Source: JAUIET01 sp964352475
GTDB taxonomy: Bacteria > Pseudomonadota > Gammaproteobacteria > Pseudomonadales > JAUIET01
NCBI GenBank assembly: GCA_964352475.1
Contig: CAYGSL010000017.1
Span: 1 to 64,000 of the forward strand
DNA length: 64,000 nt
Direction of reading: 5' to 3'
Numbering within the stretch: position 1 is the first letter of the stretch; every line of letters begins with the position of its first letter. Below are positions 7,995 to 16,506 of the stretch, one piece after another. The translations under genes and the position numbers were made by a program. A model generated the notes under the pieces. The model did not search any database and was not told the origin of the DNA. It saw only the letters and a list, made by a program, of their open reading frames with translations.

Positions 7995-9629
7995 ATGACC
8001 ATGCAACAAACCCCGCTTCTGATGTCTCGCCTCCTTGGCCGCGGCGCGAAATTAGACCCAACCGTGGAAGTAGTGACCTTGCAAAGCAATGGCAAGCACC
8101 GCACTACCCTGGGGGAAACCTGGAACAGAGCCAATCAGCTGGCCCATGGGCTGCATGCTCATGGCATTCAAGTCGGCGATCGCATCGGCAGCTTTATGTG
8201 GAACAATTACCGGCACCTGGAGCTTTACCAGGCCGTTCCCAGCATGGGTGCAGTACTGCACACCCTGAATATTCGCCTTGGGCCTGCCGACCTCGAGTAC
8301 ATCATCAATCACGCCCACGACCGGGTAATCTTCGCCGATGAAGACCTCTTGCCATTATTGGAACCGGTACTGGACAAGCTACCCTGCCTTGAGTTGCTAG
8401 TGATCTGCCGCAATGGCGACGGCGGCGAAACCTCATTCGCCAATACAATCGACTATGAAGAACTAATCGATGGCCATGAAGCGCGCTACGACTGGCCAGT
8501 GATCGATGAAAACTCGCCCATGGGGCTTTGCTACACCAGTGGCACCACTGGCAAGCCAAAAGGTGCGATGTACACCAACCGCTCCACTTATCTGCACACC
8601 ATCACCGAATGCATGACCGATGCCATCGGCCTGAGCTCGCTTGATTCTGTGCTGGGAATCGTACCCATGTTCCACGCCATGGGCTGGGGTTTGCCATTCG
8701 CCGCCTCAATGCTTGGCTGCAAGCAGATTATGCCGCACCGTTTTATGACGCCCGATACTTTGCTCAGCGCAATCAGCGACGAAGAAGTCACCATATCTGC
8801 CGGCGTACCGACTATATGGCAGGGCGTAAAAGCCATACTTGAAAAATCACCCGATGAGTACGACCTGAGCAAACTCACCCGTCTGACCTGCGGTGGCTCG
8901 GCACCACCCGTATCACTGATGCGATGGTTCTGGGACGAGCACAATATTGAAATGGTCCAGGGCTGGGGCATGACCGAAACCAACCCGCTAGCCACATTGT
9001 CCAAGAAAGTAGCGAAGCGCTCACACCTGACCCTCAGCGAAGACGAGCAATTCGAAAACGTAGCCAAAGCAGGCTTGTTAATGCCAGGCCTTGAACTCGA
9101 AATCTTCGACGATGAATGGAATCCCGTACCACACGACGGCGAATCCGTCGGCGAATTGTTGATTCGCGGCCCGTGGATAGTCTCGGAATACTACAACGAC
9201 CCGCAACCTGACAAGTTCCACGGCGATTGGTTAATCACCGGCGACGTTGCCAAAATAGACCCGGAAGAATACCTGATCATTTCCGACCGCTCCAAAGACC
9301 TGATCAAAACCGGTGGCGAATGGATTTCATCAGTAGATCTTGAAAACCACATCGTTGGCCTGCCCGAAATCGCCCAAGCCGCCGTAGTAGCCCAACCCCA
9401 CCCCAAATGGGATGAGCGTCCTGTTGCCATGGTTATTCTCGCCGAAGGCGCCGCCCTGGATGTGGACGCAGTGCTTGCACATTGCGCGACAAACTTCGCG
9501 AAGTGGCAGTTGCCGGATGATGTGATTGCCGTGGATGAAATACCACTGACGTCGACTGGCAAGATTGATAAGAAAACGATTCGTGCGGGGCTGGAGGCAC
9601 AAAATTATAAGCTTCCCGACCTAAGATAA
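7995..9629 (+). CDS. Long-chain fatty-acid--CoA ligase (AMP-binding)
   Basis: This adenylate-forming acyl-CoA synthetase of 544 residues activates a carboxylic acid to its CoA thioester using ATP. The P-loop-like motif TSGTTGKPKGAM spans 181-192, GWGMTE lies in the middle, and the C-terminal lysine motif STGKIDKK is close to the end. Length and sequence style fit the medium/long-chain group (AlkK/FadK-like). The ATG at 7995 is preceded by GAGAG. No membrane segment is seen. It is the last gene of the beta-oxidation run starting at 6304 and is followed by a strong hairpin. Confidence 0.88.
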   Translation: MTMQQTPLLMSRLLGRGAKLDPTVEVVTLQSNGKHRTTLGETWNRANQLAHGLHAHGIQVGDRIGSFMWNNYRHLELYQAVPSMGAVLHTLNIRLGPADLEYIINHAHDRVIFADEDLLPLLEPVLDKLPCLELLVICRNGDGGETSFANTIDYEELIDGHEARYDWPVIDENSPMGLCYTSGTTGKPKGAMYTNRSTYLHTITECMTDAIGLSSLDSVLGIVPMFHAMGWGLPFAASMLGCKQIMPHRFMTPDTLLSAISDEEVTISAGVPTIWQGVKAILEKSPDEYDLSKLTRLTCGGSAPPVSLMRWFWDEHNIEMVQGWGMTETNPLATLSKKVAKRSHLTLSEDEQFENVAKAGLLMPGLELEIFDDEWNPVPHDGESVGELLIRGPWIVSEYYNDPQPDKFHGDWLITGDVAKIDPEEYLIISDRSKDLIKTGGEWISSVDLENHIVGLPEIAQAAVVAQPHPKWDERPVAMVILAEGAALDVDAVLAHCATNFAKWQLPDDVIAVDEIPLTSTGKIDKKTIRAGLEAQNYKLPDLR

Positions 9630-9646
9630 AGCAAGGGTTTAGCACA

Positions 9647-9690
9647 GAGACAATAGAGCCCTAGCCGGCTAGGGCTCTATTGTCGGTCTC
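9647..9690. terminator. Strong bidirectional hairpin between convergent genes
   Basis: The left arm starting GAGACAATAGAGCCCTAG pairs with a right arm running CTAGGGCTCTATTGTC, then GG, then TCTC, centred on CTAGCCGGCTAG. The stem is about 20 bp with one two-base bulge. It lies 17 bases after the acyl-CoA ligase stop and about 175 bases after the end of the convergent ppk2 gene, as expected for a shared terminator. There is no long T-run. Confidence 0.6.
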
Positions 9691-9865
9691 TCAGCAAGCG
9701 CATGTTTCAAAAATGCCTTTCTAAAATAGAGAGAAAGCTTTCCTCACCTCAACGATTCCGCCCATAGTTCTGATGAGAATCCACAAGCTCACACACTGTC
9801 ATAGCCGACGCAATGAGCCTCCAGACGGCAGTAGTTCTACTTATCTCCGGAAATTCGTTGCTCGC

Positions 9866-10741
9866 TCAAGAGCGTTCCTCATTATTAAGTTGCTCAGCGT
9901 ACTGATCAAGCTCAGCTCGTGCTTCAGCTCCAATACTTGGGTATTGCGGATTAATGTTTTCCAAAGTCTGGCGCAATATATCGGCCACGCGATAGCGCAT
10001 GTATGGTTTATCGTCTGCGGGTATCACATACCATGGCGCAAATTCTGTTGACGTCGCTTGAATACATTGCTCATACGCCAGCATATACTCATCCCAATGC
10101 TGCCGTTCCTTAAGATCACCGGCAGAAAACTTCCAGTTCTTCTCTTGTTCATTCAACCTCGAAAGAAAACGCTGGCGTTGCTCTTCTTTTGACACGTTCA
10201 GCCAAAATTTAAGCACCACGGTACCATTTCGCACCAGATGTTTTTCATGCTCGAGGATTGACTCATAACGAGCCTGCCAGAAGTCATCACTGGCGTTTTC
10301 ATCAAGACGCTGCGACGCAAGGTATTCAGGATGTACTTTCACAACAAGTACTTCTTCATAATAACTGCGGTTGAAAACACCAATTCTGCCGCGCTCCGGC
10401 AGCCTGCAGCTGGTTCGCCATAGAAAGTCATGATCAAGTTCTTCCTTGGACGGTTGTTTAAACGAATACACCTGGCAACCCGCTGGATTTAATCGTCCGA
10501 ACACAGCCCGAATGGTTGAGTCTTTGCCAGCGGCGTCTATAGCTTGAAACACACAAAGTACGGAATGCGCGTCGTTTGCATACAAACGTCGTTGCAAATC
10601 GTCACACTGCTCGACTTGCTGCTTGAGCAGTTTCTTACAGGCCTTGCGACCAGGAATATCTTCAGCCTGCGCCGTATCTGCCAGCGAAAAACCACCATCG
10701 GCAGCTGCGCGAAATTCGCTGTCAGGACAAAACATTTTCAT
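9866..10741 (-). CDS. ppk2: Polyphosphate kinase 2 family protein
   Basis: PPK2 enzymes transfer phosphate between polyphosphate and nucleotides (NDP/NTP or NMP/NDP) in the cytosol. This 291-residue protein has the Walker A block QAIDAAGKDST (66-76), the Walker B-like VFNRSYYEEVLV from residue 122, and the lid region rich in basic residues (HEKHLVRNGTVVLKFWLNVS). It is a single-domain PPK2. The pattern looks like the class that uses AMP and/or ADP, but the class is not certain. It is followed on the same strand by nothing up to the shared hairpin, and lies downstream of the esterase gene with a 25-bp gap, suggesting co-transcription. Confidence 0.85.
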   Translation of the reverse strand: MKMFCPDSEFRAAADGGFSLADTAQAEDIPGRKACKKLLKQQVEQCDDLQRRLYANDAHSVLCVFQAIDAAGKDSTIRAVFGRLNPAGCQVYSFKQPSKEELDHDFLWRTSCRLPERGRIGVFNRSYYEEVLVVKVHPEYLASQRLDENASDDFWQARYESILEHEKHLVRNGTVVLKFWLNVSKEEQRQRFLSRLNEQEKNWKFSAGDLKERQHWDEYMLAYEQCIQATSTEFAPWYVIPADDKPYMRYRVADILRQTLENINPQYPSIGAEARAELDQYAEQLNNEERS

Positions 10742-10766
10742 GTAAATAACTCTGAAAAGTACGCGC

Positions 10767-11537
10767 TCATTCTACCCCATTGGGCAGCGCCTCTATAAAA
10801 CGCCGCAGCATTCCCAAAAGCAAATCCGTTTTCTCTGCATGCAACCAGTGTCCGGCATTGGGAATCATTTTGAATTCCAACTGGCTAAAGCGTTCTCTAA
10901 ACGCGGATTCGTGTTTATTTTGTATGTAATTAGATTTGGCTCCTTTCACCACCAGCACCGGTCCATCAAATACATGACCGGCAAGCGGTGCGGCGGCAAA
11001 ATGATGGTAGTTTCGTTTCAGAGCCGCGAAATCGAGCGTCCACGCGTAACCTTCGCCAGCCTTCTTGCCCAGATTGGTCAGGATAAATTGACGTACATCA
11101 CGCTCGGGCAGGTACTTAGCAAGAACCTCGTCGGCTTCCGTTCGGGAACGAATATTTTCTAGATTCAAGGCTTCAACCGCGGCAAAAATGCCATCGTGCC
11201 CATGCGCATAGTCCACAGGAGCGATATCCAATACACCCAGGGCAGCGATTTTTTGGGGCTCATCTGCGACGAGTTGCATAGCCACTTTGCCGCCGAGCGA
11301 GTGGCCAATCATGACGGGGTTTACAATTTTATGCGCATGCAGTGTTCGCAGCACACTGGCTGCCATCGACCTCAGGCTCATATCGTCAAGCTGCGGGGAT
11401 CGTCCATGAGAAGGCAAATCCATTGAATGTACCCGGCATTCTGATTGCAATCCTCTGGCAATCATGCCTAGATTATCACCACTGCCAAACAAGCCATGCA
11501 GCAGCACAACGGCGCGCCCTTCCCCCCGGCTCTTCAC
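10767..11537 (-). CDS. Alpha/beta-fold esterase, YbfF-like
   Basis: This 256-residue hydrolase has the oxyanion motif HGLFGSGDN (14-22), the nucleophile elbow GHSLGG (S80), an acidic DIAPVDY segment and the C-terminal histidine in NAGHWLHAE. The combination HGLFGSxDN with DLPSHGRS is typical of YbfF-type acyl esterases. The start is GTG at 11537; an in-frame stop lies 11 codons upstream and no ATG is available between them, so a few residues of the normal first strand may depend on this GTG. It is divergent from a lipoprotein gene with only about 95 bp between starts. Confidence 0.8.
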   Translation of the reverse strand: MKSRGEGRAVVLLHGLFGSGDNLGMIARGLQSECRVHSMDLPSHGRSPQLDDMSLRSMAASVLRTLHAHKIVNPVMIGHSLGGKVAMQLVADEPQKIAALGVLDIAPVDYAHGHDGIFAAVEALNLENIRSRTEADEVLAKYLPERDVRQFILTNLGKKAGEGYAWTLDFAALKRNYHHFAAAPLAGHVFDGPVLVVKGAKSNYIQNKHESAFRERFSQLEFKMIPNAGHWLHAEKTDLLLGMLRRFIEALPNGVE

Positions 11538-11632
11538 TCTTAATTCAAGTTCGCTGATGATCTATTTCTCAGTAGCTTCGCGCTGCTGTAGAATTGTGCC
11601 ATACAAACCCGTCAGGCCCCAGGATGTTAGCT

Positions 11633-12442
11633 ATGCAGTCACGATTTGCCCGAGTTATGTTGTTGTTTATCGTTGTGACGCTGAGCGCATGCGCTAGCAA
11701 CGTTAGCAAAAATGTCGCTAGCACAGCATTCCCCTATTCAATACTCTCCAATGACGTAGGTCAGGAGAAATACCCTAGAGTCTTAATCGCTCATGTGAAT
11801 TTCGGCAAGCCGTCACGCAAGTATATGCGCCCCTATGAGTCCAGAGTGGACGAATTTGTCCGCCAATATCTGAAGGACTCTGGATTTAAGATGGTATCCA
11901 GCGCTGTATTTGAAGACGAATGGAGCAACGCGGTTCGTCGCTATGGCAACCCTTTCAATCCCACCACCGGCAAAATCAACCAAACGTCGTTCGGTAAAAC
12001 AATGAACTATGTGTTTGAGCAACTGCGTTCACGCGGGATAGTCGATGCCGTAGTGTTCACCGACCTGATAGAGCGGGAAATCAGCTACGGCAACAGCGTC
12101 AACCGTGTAGCGCGCTGGGACGGGGTTTCCCGAAAAGTCAGCACTCAAGGCCCCGGCAGTGGCGTACCCAGTGACTTTAACTGGGCGCAGTCGGCAGAAG
12201 CCGTCAGCATTTGGTTAAATGTATTCGATATGAATCTACAGGCCGTTTTCCAAAGCGCTGGTGGCATTGAAGTCACACAGGCACTCAGCCTTAAATCCAC
12301 GCCAAAGTTTGTCCGTAGACGCAATCTGTTAGGAAACCGCCGCCATATTGAGGAAGGTGTGTCACTGGCTTTTCACCCCATGATTGAAATGAGAGGCTAC
12401 CCGGGTGTTGAGCGTGAGCCCGTGGGCACAGCAATAGAATAA
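11633..12442 (+). CDS. Putative lipoprotein of unknown function
   Basis: The 269-residue product begins with a lipoprotein signal peptide (hydrophobic MLLFIVVT followed by the lipobox LSAC, lipidated C20), so it should be anchored in the envelope. AGGA lies nine bases upstream of the ATG at 11633; an in-frame ATG at 11624 falls inside that site and is less likely. The mature part has no repeats or known motif that I recognise; it contains a central DEFVRQYLKDSGF segment and a conserved-looking ADLI-type FTDLIEREISYG stretch. It stands alone, convergent with the HupE-like gene three bases away. Function unknown. Confidence 0.7.
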   Translation: MQSRFARVMLLFIVVTLSACASNVSKNVASTAFPYSILSNDVGQEKYPRVLIAHVNFGKPSRKYMRPYESRVDEFVRQYLKDSGFKMVSSAVFEDEWSNAVRRYGNPFNPTTGKINQTSFGKTMNYVFEQLRSRGIVDAVVFTDLIEREISYGNSVNRVARWDGVSRKVSTQGPGSGVPSDFNWAQSAEAVSIWLNVFDMNLQAVFQSAGGIEVTQALSLKSTPKFVRRRNLLGNRRHIEEGVSLAFHPMIEMRGYPGVEREPVGTAIE

Positions 12443-12445
12443 ACC

Positions 12446-13456
12446 TTAAATTAGTAATCCCAGGCTGCGCTCAACACACCAGAACGCAGCCCCCGTACCT
12501 ATAATATAAACCGGCACCCATACAAGACGTTCCGGCTGCAAGGCAGCTGGCAACGCATTGCTAGCCACCTGCTTCAACAACCATGCGGCTGCAAGTACCA
12601 CTACCACGAACAGTATTTGGCCCACTTCCACGCCAATATTGAAAGTAAGCAATGCCACCACCACTTCTTCCTGCGGTAAACCAATTTCTTTCAAAGCACC
12701 AGCAAAGCCCAAGCCATGAAGCAAGCCAAAGGCCACACACACCCAAAATGCGTGCCGACGCACCAGACTTTGCTCGCCTTTATCTGCCGCTATCTCTACG
12801 GCCAATACAAAGATTGAGAAAGCTATAAACAACTCGGTGAGTGTTTGCGGCACTGTAATCACATCCAGCGCTGCCAACGCCAAGGTAATACTGTGGCCAA
12901 GAGTAAACGCGGTAATCGCTATCAGCAGTTTGCGCTTTGCGAGCAGAAGAATCAGAGCCCACACGAAAAACAGGTGATCAATACCCGCCAGAATGTGCTC
13001 AACACCAAGCTTGAGGTATTCCCAGAACACATCGCTACGGCTAACACGCTGCGGCACTGTGTAGCTAGGGTTGCTGGCATTGATTACATGTTGATACCGT
13101 CGGCCATCCTGAAGACTTAGCTTCAACACCGCCGCACTTTGGTTCTCGCGCAGCCCGCTCATTGAAATGTCATGCCCGACCAGGCCCTGCTCACCGCAAT
13201 CCACTGTCCACTCAAATACTGCACCCACCGGGTCCGGTTTCGGTTGTCGGTCACTGCTTGGCACACAATGCCCAGGCAAGCTCATATCTATTCGAACCGG
13301 CGAAGACTGCACCAACGGTGTTTTCCAATGCACGCTGAATTCGCCAGGCATTATCTCGTCAAGCAATAACAGTGATGGCGCCATTTTGTGCGCGCTGGCT
13401 AGCACGCTTAGAGAACACAACAGCGTCCCAACAAACAACTTAACAAGAGTTCTCAT
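12446..13456 (-). CDS. HupE/UreJ-type membrane protein with periplasmic domain
   Basis: This 336-residue inner-membrane protein has a signal peptide ending ASA (about residue 22), a beta-rich periplasmic region to about 150, then six or so hydrophobic helices. The helical part carries the HupE/UreJ_2 features: GVEHILAGIDHLFFVWAL, TLGHSITL, FGLLHGLGFAGAL and NIGVEVGQ, with histidines and acidic residues inside the membrane that fit divalent metal (Ni or Co) transport. It overlaps the upstream isomerase gene by an ATGA junction and is the last gene of the DUF3604-PpiC-HupE operon. The substrate is not established. Confidence 0.8.
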   Translation of the reverse strand: MRTLVKLFVGTLLCSLSVLASAHKMAPSLLLLDEIMPGEFSVHWKTPLVQSSPVRIDMSLPGHCVPSSDRQPKPDPVGAVFEWTVDCGEQGLVGHDISMSGLRENQSAAVLKLSLQDGRRYQHVINASNPSYTVPQRVSRSDVFWEYLKLGVEHILAGIDHLFFVWALILLLAKRKLLIAITAFTLGHSITLALAALDVITVPQTLTELFIAFSIFVLAVEIAADKGEQSLVRRHAFWVCVAFGLLHGLGFAGALKEIGLPQEEVVVALLTFNIGVEVGQILFVVVVLAAAWLLKQVASNALPAALQPERLVWVPVYIIGTGAAFWCVERSLGLLI

Positions 13457-14430
13457 TGTTCTGCACTCGCTTGCTCAGGGCCACCGCTCACCTGGTAGAG
13501 ACTTCTGAGCTCCGTCATTCTTTCGTCCAGTGCCTTGTCCCCTTTTTCCCTCTTCACGTAATACGCCAGCTTTTGCTGCACAGCTTCAAACGTTTGCGGC
13601 TTGGCTGGTTTCTGCTCATGCACCCAAACCAGGTGCCAGCCATACGGTGATTCGATGGGTCCACACCAGGGTGAATCTGCGCACTTGAACACTTCGCGCG
13701 AGAAAGTGTCACCGAAATGACGCGACAACTGCCGAACAGACAAATGAGAGAAATCCAGGCCCGACAGAAACGGGTCAGTAGACAGGCGAGCCGTTGCTAA
13801 ATCCACTTCATCACGGGAAAAACTCTCATACAGCACGCTTGCTCGTTCTTGCGATTTCTCTCGATGTCGGTCGCGACTCACAAACACGTGGCTGATTTTG
13901 CGGGTTTCAGGCAGCGTAAATTCCTGGATACGCTCATCGTATACCGCTCTGAGCTCGGCCTCGGTGGGTACCTGGTTTTCACCCGGAGCCCGGTATATGG
14001 ATTCCATGGCCTGCATCAACCGGCGCTTGGCCACCGTGTCGTTTACATGCAGCTCCATCGCATACGCTTGCTCAAGCAGCTGCGCATCGCTCTGGCCTTC
14101 TGTGTCACCCATAAAGCGCATATCGCGCAGCAGACGCTGTTGCACCACCGTATCGTAAAAATGGAGCTTAAAGCGCAGGGCCTCACTCAGCAAAATGCGC
14201 TGGTCCAGTTCGTACTGAACCATCTGTTCGGTATCTGCCGGGGTTGGCGCTCTGCCGGTAGTCATCATCCATTGCTGGCGCAATTCACTGACTTGCGCAT
14301 CATCCGGATACTGAATCACTCGAATATCTTCTGGCACGTTGTACCAACGGTCAAACGCAAACAGCAGGCAGCCCAATAGCCAGAAATGAACAGACGGTTT
14401 CTTAAAAAAACGAGACAACAATGCAAACAC
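13453..14430 (-). CDS. Membrane-anchored PpiC-type peptidyl-prolyl isomerase
   Basis: This 325-residue protein has one N-terminal membrane anchor (about 14-28), a helical SurA-like region, and a parvulin (PpiC) domain in the last third, recognisable by TRKISHVFVSRD, the FLSGLDFSHLS segment and SPYGWHLVWVHEQ. It should face the periplasm and assist folding of exported proteins. Two cysteines (CADSPWC) could form a disulfide. The start is GTG at 14430, five bases after the DUF3604 stop, and its stop overlaps the HupE start. The constant operon partners suggest it serves the neighbouring exported proteins. Confidence 0.82.
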   Translation of the reverse strand: MFALLSRFFKKPSVHFWLLGCLLFAFDRWYNVPEDIRVIQYPDDAQVSELRQQWMMTTGRAPTPADTEQMVQYELDQRILLSEALRFKLHFYDTVVQQRLLRDMRFMGDTEGQSDAQLLEQAYAMELHVNDTVAKRRLMQAMESIYRAPGENQVPTEAELRAVYDERIQEFTLPETRKISHVFVSRDRHREKSQERASVLYESFSRDEVDLATARLSTDPFLSGLDFSHLSVRQLSRHFGDTFSREVFKCADSPWCGPIESPYGWHLVWVHEQKPAKPQTFEAVQQKLAYYVKREKGDKALDERMTELRSLYQVSGGPEQASAEQ

Positions 14431-14435
14431 CTTAA

Positions 14436-16397
14436 TTACGGACGCGCACGATACCAGATTGGGCTTGACCAGGCACGTTCCTGAATCACGGGCCTGTGGT
14501 CAACAGCGCAACAAGCCTCAAAGCCATCGGTAATCGTTTCAGGCATGCTGCAATCCACGCCATTGGCCAGGCATTGTCGCTGGCTCCAGCGGCAACTTGG
14601 ATTCTCCAGAACCCTGGTGTAGTAGTAGCTGCTTTGCGCCGGGTCAAAATCCGGGTCTTTCCAAACAGTGCAGATGCTGCCAGGGCCAACCCCGCTTGTT
14701 TGGCAATTGGCGGGGTCAACCTCTACATCGTTTCCGTCGATTGTTGCTACATCAAACACAGATTCGCGCGAATCGCCGCTGCCATCTACCCAGCCCTTTA
14801 TGACTTGCACTCTATGCAGAGGCTCACCACCATTAGCATCACGCTGCGCCGCTACAACAAACCTCGGTGCATTTGATTGCACATCACCACTTTCGGGCAA
14901 ATCTCCACCCATGGGTACACCACGTTGGTAGCCTTGCGATACCAGGTCTTTTGTTTCGCACATTTCCGATTCAAAATCCCAGCCGCCAAAAAAGCGCAGC
15001 TCTATTCTCGGGCCGCTAGTACCGTACGTTTCCTTGTTTCGCATACCCGTAAACAAAGCGTCGCGAGAATTTTCCTCAGCCCACACAACGGCCAGTCCCC
15101 CCGGGTTGTATTCAGGCCGGTCGGGTAAGCCAGGCGGTATTTCATAGCGCGCACTTTTGCCATTGCCACCGCCGCCTTGAAAACGATCTTCCTCGACGGC
15201 ACCTGGAATGCCAAGATGGGTATCGGTACTGGCCACAAAGCCAAACTTGAATGGATTTATGCCCAATTGTTCCTGCACTCTGAGTCCATCGCGCAGGCCT
15301 TCGCGAAGATAGCCGTTGCCAGGTCCTGGTGCGCCTGCGGTTGGGTTGCCCATATTTGCCTGCTGCAAAAATTCAAACGCACACAGCTCATCTTGTTCTA
15401 TAGCGCCATAAGCACCAAAGAAGCACTCAGAGCTGCCCTTGTGCTGCATTACCTCGATGATGGGTTCCAGGCGCGCTCGTTGCCTCGCAAGGGTTTCGTC
15501 AATCGGATCACCATTAAAGTCTTTGATGCGCAACATCTGGCCACCACTGAGGTTTGAATTGTGCGGAATAACCAATGCGTCGCAGCCTGAGCCATTGTCT
15601 AAACATTGCACTTCCAAAGCGCTCCACAACTGATCCGGACGGCGCCCGTCAAGTGCACTAATCGCTGTTTCAGGAACTTGGTCATTTCTGAAAATAACGT
15701 TGCGATGCATGTTTCCTTTGCCGGTAGGTCCGTGCAGCCCTGTCCATTCGTAGGCGTTAAAACTGCTAAAGCGGCATGCAGAACTCCGGTCATACGCCTG
15801 CTCAGCGGCGGCTTGAAGTTCCTGCCAAACAACTGCGGCCTGCTGTTCACAATGCTCACCATCCTTGCCGCAATAACCCCAGCGACTGTCAATAAAGCCG
15901 GCGCGAGCATTCATCATATAAAAGGCAACTCGTGGAAAATGGCGGTATATTTTGCATACCCAGTTGTTATAGCCCTCCAACTCAGGGGTATTGCATATTC
16001 GCACTTCGCCGTACAGTTCAGCGTGATCCGTGATTGCTGCAAAATCCAGAGGTCGGGATATCTGCTGGCTGCGCAGTGCCTCGCCTCGCTCGTCAAACGG
16101 TTGTATGTCTACCCGCTCGCCTTTCGCAAAGCGATAGGCGCCGTCTGGTCGAATGCGAGTGCCCTGTGTGCTGGCGTCTTGCGATAAGGCCGTATGCACG
16201 TGTGTGTCACCAAAGTAAGCGCGTTTCAATGGCGCATATTCATCACAAGCAGCGCGCTGTTCAGTGCGCTCAAATGCGCCGGCCTGGAGTGCTGATTCTG
16301 AGCTTGCTGTCTGTGCACCTACACCACGGAATGGAAGCAAAACGCCAAGCAGGACGACGCTTAACCATGCATTATTTATTACGCTTTTAAAGCTCAA
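14436..16397 (-). CDS. DUF3604 family exported protein
   Basis: This 653-residue protein has a signal peptide (SVVLLGVLLP...VGAQ) and the DUF3604 layout. Metal-binding-like motifs resemble the PHP superfamily: YFGDTHVHTALSQDA near residue 60 and DFAAITDHAELYG near 115, then IPHNSNLSGG and ASTDTHLGIPGAVEE. It has many cysteines, consistent with a periplasmic location. The start is TTG at 16397, read directly into the signal peptide. It leads an operon with a PpiC isomerase (5-bp gap) and a HupE-type transporter (overlap). Function is unproven; a metal-dependent hydrolase is the best guess. Confidence 0.82.
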   Translation of the reverse strand: MSFKSVINNAWLSVVLLGVLLPFRGVGAQTASSESALQAGAFERTEQRAACDEYAPLKRAYFGDTHVHTALSQDASTQGTRIRPDGAYRFAKGERVDIQPFDERGEALRSQQISRPLDFAAITDHAELYGEVRICNTPELEGYNNWVCKIYRHFPRVAFYMMNARAGFIDSRWGYCGKDGEHCEQQAAVVWQELQAAAEQAYDRSSACRFSSFNAYEWTGLHGPTGKGNMHRNVIFRNDQVPETAISALDGRRPDQLWSALEVQCLDNGSGCDALVIPHNSNLSGGQMLRIKDFNGDPIDETLARQRARLEPIIEVMQHKGSSECFFGAYGAIEQDELCAFEFLQQANMGNPTAGAPGPGNGYLREGLRDGLRVQEQLGINPFKFGFVASTDTHLGIPGAVEEDRFQGGGGNGKSARYEIPPGLPDRPEYNPGGLAVVWAEENSRDALFTGMRNKETYGTSGPRIELRFFGGWDFESEMCETKDLVSQGYQRGVPMGGDLPESGDVQSNAPRFVVAAQRDANGGEPLHRVQVIKGWVDGSGDSRESVFDVATIDGNDVEVDPANCQTSGVGPGSICTVWKDPDFDPAQSSYYYTRVLENPSCRWSQRQCLANGVDCSMPETITDGFEACCAVDHRPVIQERAWSSPIWYRARP

Positions 16398-16506
16398 CTC
16401 CGTCCCCAGATTACCAACTGATTAGCTCCGCCATTTTCGCAGCTGTGCCTCAAGATGGCACGAACATTAGTGTTACCATGAAGAAAAACAAGCTCTGGAC
16501 CTCACT

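Noticed and set aside
9647..9690. Hairpin after the acyl-CoA ligase as another copy of the repeat family
   Set aside because: It has a single stem with no 27-nt core and no GTCCCT loop; it is better explained as a shared terminator.
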